A stretch of 64,000 bases of DNA, taken from contig JAWKON010000003.1 of assembly GCA_041391125.1 (NCBI GenBank), positions 124,001 through 188,000 of the forward strand, written 5' to 3'. The DNA comes from JACKBC01 sp041391125. GTDB taxonomy: Bacteria; Chloroflexota; Anaerolineae; Caldilineales; Caldilineaceae. Numbering within the stretch: the stretch's first letter is position 1; each line of letters begins with the position of its first letter. Both the position numbers and the translations under genes were made by a program. The notes below the pieces were generated by a model, which did not search any database, was not told the origin of the DNA, and saw only the letters and a list, made by a program, of their open reading frames with translations. Shown here one piece after another: positions 62,079 through 64,000 of this stretch.

Positions 62079-63261
62079 AGGTGGAAAGTTCCTGCGCAAT
62101 TGCCTCATGCACGGCGGGGCGCAGTTGGGCGATGGGCTGCGGATGGCGGCCATCATAGACGCGATTGGTCAGCAGCACCACGGTGAGCTCGCGTTCGGGG
62201 TCGCACCAGAGCGAGGCGCCGGTGTAGCCGGTGTGGCCAAAGCTCGCCCGGCTAAAGTGGCGGCTGCATGATGGGTTAGGTTCACTGCGCAGCATCCAGC
62301 CCAGGCCGCGCCGATCCCCTTCGGGTGTGCAGACATGTTCCTGGCGACACTCGGTTACCAATTCGGTTGCAATTAACCCTTCCCCACCGCGCAAATAAAG
62401 GCGTCCCAATCGGCTCAAATCGGCCGCCGTCCCAAACAGCCCAGCGTGACCAGCCACGCCGCCCAATCCTCCGGCATTTTCGTCGTGAACTTCACCGCGC
62501 AAACGGCGCTGCCGCCACTGGCAAAATTCGGTGGGCGCAATTTGGTTATGCAGCTTTTCGGCTGGATTAAAGTGCGCCTCCAATCCCAATGGCCCGGTGA
62601 CGAGCCGCTCAATCGTCTGACCAATATGCGCATCACCATTAGCAATCGCGCAGGCCGCCCCCAATAAAATCAACCCCAAGTCGCTATAAATGTAGGCGCG
62701 TCCGGTCGGGTAGACAAATGGATAGGCAACCAGCGCGGCCAACCCTGCCTGCTGGCGGGCGCGCCCTTCCGCCTGGCGCAGCGCGGCATAGGGCGATGGG
62801 GTGGGGCCGCACGCCCGATAAATGCTGCGCCAGGCCGCCAACCCACTGGTGTGGGTAAGCAGATGGCGAATCGTGATAGCGTCGGCGTCGATGGGCATTT
62901 GCGCCTCGGCCAACCAGCGCGGATCCACGGCCGTGGGCTGTTTGGAGATGGGATCCTCAGCGCCGCCCAACATGCGCTGGCCGCCAAAGGCGGGAACCAG
63001 TTCGGCCACCGGTTGATCCAGCGCCAGCCGCCCCTGGTCGATCAAGCGTAGACAGGCTGTAGTGGTAAATAGTTTGGTCAGCGAGGCAAAGTCGAAATAG
63101 GTATCAAGCAGGGTGGGCTGCTGCTCAGTCGATGGGTCCAACCAGCCGTAGCTTTGGGCGAACAGAAGCCGGTCGCCCTGCTCCACGCGACAGACAATGG
63201 CGGGTGCTACCTCGCCGAGGGCCTTGCGTAAAATTTGGTCCAATTGGGCAAAGTTGCTCAT
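62077..63261 (-). CDS. Serine hydrolase (beta-lactamase/penicillin-binding-type family)
   Basis: A class-C-like serine hydrolase, 394 residues. The SxxK site is DFASLTKLFTTTACLRLID near residue 59. The second motif Tyr is in the RPYIYSDLGLI-type segment (TGRAYIYSDLGLILLG), and FGHTGYTGASLWCDPE carries the H-x-G-like third motif (HTGYTG). No signal peptide was found, so it may be cytoplasmic. It could hydrolyse esters, peptides or D-amino acid amides. Its ATG overlaps the stop of the upstream GNAT gene by 3 bases (63258-63261), so the two are co-translated. Confidence 0.87.
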   Translation of the reverse strand: MSNFAQLDQILRKALGEVAPAIVCRVEQGDRLLFAQSYGWLDPSTEQQPTLLDTYFDFASLTKLFTTTACLRLIDQGRLALDQPVAELVPAFGGQRMLGGAEDPISKQPTAVDPRWLAEAQMPIDADAITIRHLLTHTSGLAAWRSIYRACGPTPSPYAALRQAEGRARQQAGLAALVAYPFVYPTGRAYIYSDLGLILLGAACAIANGDAHIGQTIERLVTGPLGLEAHFNPAEKLHNQIAPTEFCQWRQRRLRGEVHDENAGGLGGVAGHAGLFGTAADLSRLGRLYLRGGEGLIATELVTECRQEHVCTPEGDRRGLGWMLRSEPNPSCSRHFSRASFGHTGYTGASLWCDPERELTVVLLTNRVYDGRHPQPIAQLRPAVHEAIAQELST

Positions 63262-64000
63262 GCGATTTGCTTGCTCATGGGGACATATTCGCGATGCGGC
63301 GCAAAGCCAAATTTGGCGTAAAAATCCACAATGGTGGTCCAGTCAATAATGCAGCCGTTGACGCCATTGTTGTGCAGCCGGCGCAAACCCGCATCCAGCA
63401 GCGCGGCGCCATACCCCAGGCCGCGCTGATCCTGGCTGACGCCGATGGGGCCGAGTTGCCCCCACGGCCGCGGCAGCGCATAGGGGTAAAAGCGCTCAAT
63501 GGGGCGCGCCGAATCTTCAAAGGTCAGCCGGCAAAAGCCATCCACGCCGCGCGCGGTCCAGAGCAGCATAAAGTCGGACAGCCGTTCTTTGTGCTGCACA
63601 AAACGCTCAAATTCATAGCGCCAGCGGCCAGGGAATTCGCGCTGGAAAAATTCAAGCAGCGCCGCCTCCTGACCGGGCTGGGCGGGGCGCACGGCGCCGG
63701 CCACCTCGCGCACGCTGCGCGACCGCGCATAGTGCGCCAGATTGGCCGCCACATCCCACACACGCTCACGGGGGACAAAGCCCAAATGCTCAAAGCAAGC
63801 GTGCTGTTCCAATTCCACCGGTAAGCCGGGCGCAAAGGGGCGCAAACTGCCGCCCAGCGCGGCCTCCGTGCAGCCCTGGCCGCGCAGCCACTCTTCCGCC
63901 CAATTGAGCAACTTTTTACCGACGCCGCGCTTCTGCTCATCCGGCAGCACGGCTATGGCGTCGATCCAGCCCTGCTCTGGCGCGGCGGCGGCGGGCTGAT
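63258..64000 (-). CDS. GNAT family N-acetyltransferase, tandem domain, 5' part outside window
   Basis: Partial gene running off the right edge; its start lies beyond 64000. Two GNAT domains: the first has WIDAIAVLPDEQKRGVGKKL (acetyl-CoA pyrophosphate-binding R/Q-x-x-G-x-G/K), LLNWAEEWLRGQGCTEAAL and the FEHLGFVPRERVWD tail. The second has RLTFEDSARPIERFYPYALP, IGVSQDQRGLGYGAALLDA and CIIDWTTIVDFYAKFGFAPH. It transfers an acetyl group to an amine; the substrate is unknown. It overlaps the serine hydrolase start, so they form an operon and may act on the same molecule. Confidence 0.85.
   Translation of the reverse strand, partial: QPAAAAPEQGWIDAIAVLPDEQKRGVGKKLLNWAEEWLRGQGCTEAALGGSLRPFAPGLPVELEQHACFEHLGFVPRERVWDVAANLAHYARSRSVREVAGAVRPAQPGQEAALLEFFQREFPGRWRYEFERFVQHKERLSDFMLLWTARGVDGFCRLTFEDSARPIERFYPYALPRPWGQLGPIGVSQDQRGLGYGAALLDAGLRRLHNNGVNGCIIDWTTIVDFYAKFGFAPHREYVPMSKQIA

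Overview
This window looks like a chromosomal segment of a Chloroflexota bacterium, probably of the Caldilineae/Anaerolineae/Ardenticatenia side. That is inferred from moderate-high GC, secreted proteins with long Pro/Thr-rich linkers, a fused gamma-alpha 2-oxoacid:ferredoxin oxidoreductase, a transglutaminase-like SirB1 protein, AfsR/SARP-type BTAD regulators and the overall gene style. No rRNA, tRNA, CRISPR array, transposase or prophage gene was seen. Many genes carry one or more apparent frameshifts (galE, an NHL protein, a racemase, glycosyltransferases, an acyl-CoA ligase, NIF3, E1 dehydrogenase and others), while rpoB and rpoC (8.7 kb together) are intact. Most frameshifts are probably base-calling or assembly indels, and I annotate them as one gene each.

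Layout. 0-6.5 kb: galE (minus), a thioredoxin-NHL protein with an in-frame TGA, a DUF433/DUF5615 toxin-antitoxin pair, a mandelate-racemase-type enzyme, an M20 amidohydrolase and a cupin. 6.6-11.8 kb: GntR regulator, 2-oxoacid:ferredoxin oxidoreductase korAB, SirB1-like protein. 11.9-19.3 kb: a phosphorylase-like protein of unknown function divergent from an SCP2-like protein, two glycosyltransferases, an atypical PRPP synthetase and a BTAD regulator. 19.7-26 kb: enoyl-CoA hydratase, M6 protease, PIG-L deacetylase, SDR remnant, auxin-efflux-type carrier, acyl-CoA ligase. 26.2-30.6 kb: a minus-strand kinase / PP2C / VWA / beta-sandwich cluster resembling a TerY-P signalling triad plus one extra gene. 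30.7-36.8 kb: membrane protein, Tat lipoprotein with a glycosidase-like domain, a SelW-like selenoprotein, NIF3 and a fused E1 alpha/beta dehydrogenase. 37.3-41.6 kb: ABC transporter parts and a MEMO-like protein. 41.9-47.4 kb: two giant Pro/Thr-rich surface proteins. 47.4-52.6 kb: a minus-strand methyltransferase / glycosyltransferase / PTPS / dehydrogenase / RibA-RibD cluster that looks like a pathway to a GTP-derived (pterin- or pyrimidine-type) glycoside. 53.2-62 kb: rpoB-rpoC with a consensus promoter and a structured leader. 62-64 kb: serine hydrolase and a GNAT protein running off the right edge.

Two things stand out. First, two unrelated genes carry an in-frame TGA exactly where a redox cysteine belongs: UINC in an NHLRC2-like thioredoxin-NHL protein and CTSU in a SelW-like protein. 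Each is followed at the right distance by a hairpin that fits the bacterial SECIS rules. This strongly suggests a selenocysteine-decoding organism, and the NHLRC2-like selenoprotein is one I do not recognise as described. Second, nearly every gene end or intergenic gap holds a hairpin whose arms are made of a short degenerate word repeated several times. Different sites use different words, several are nested inside one another, and several supply the stop codon of the neighbouring gene. Together they form an unusual intergenic repeat system.
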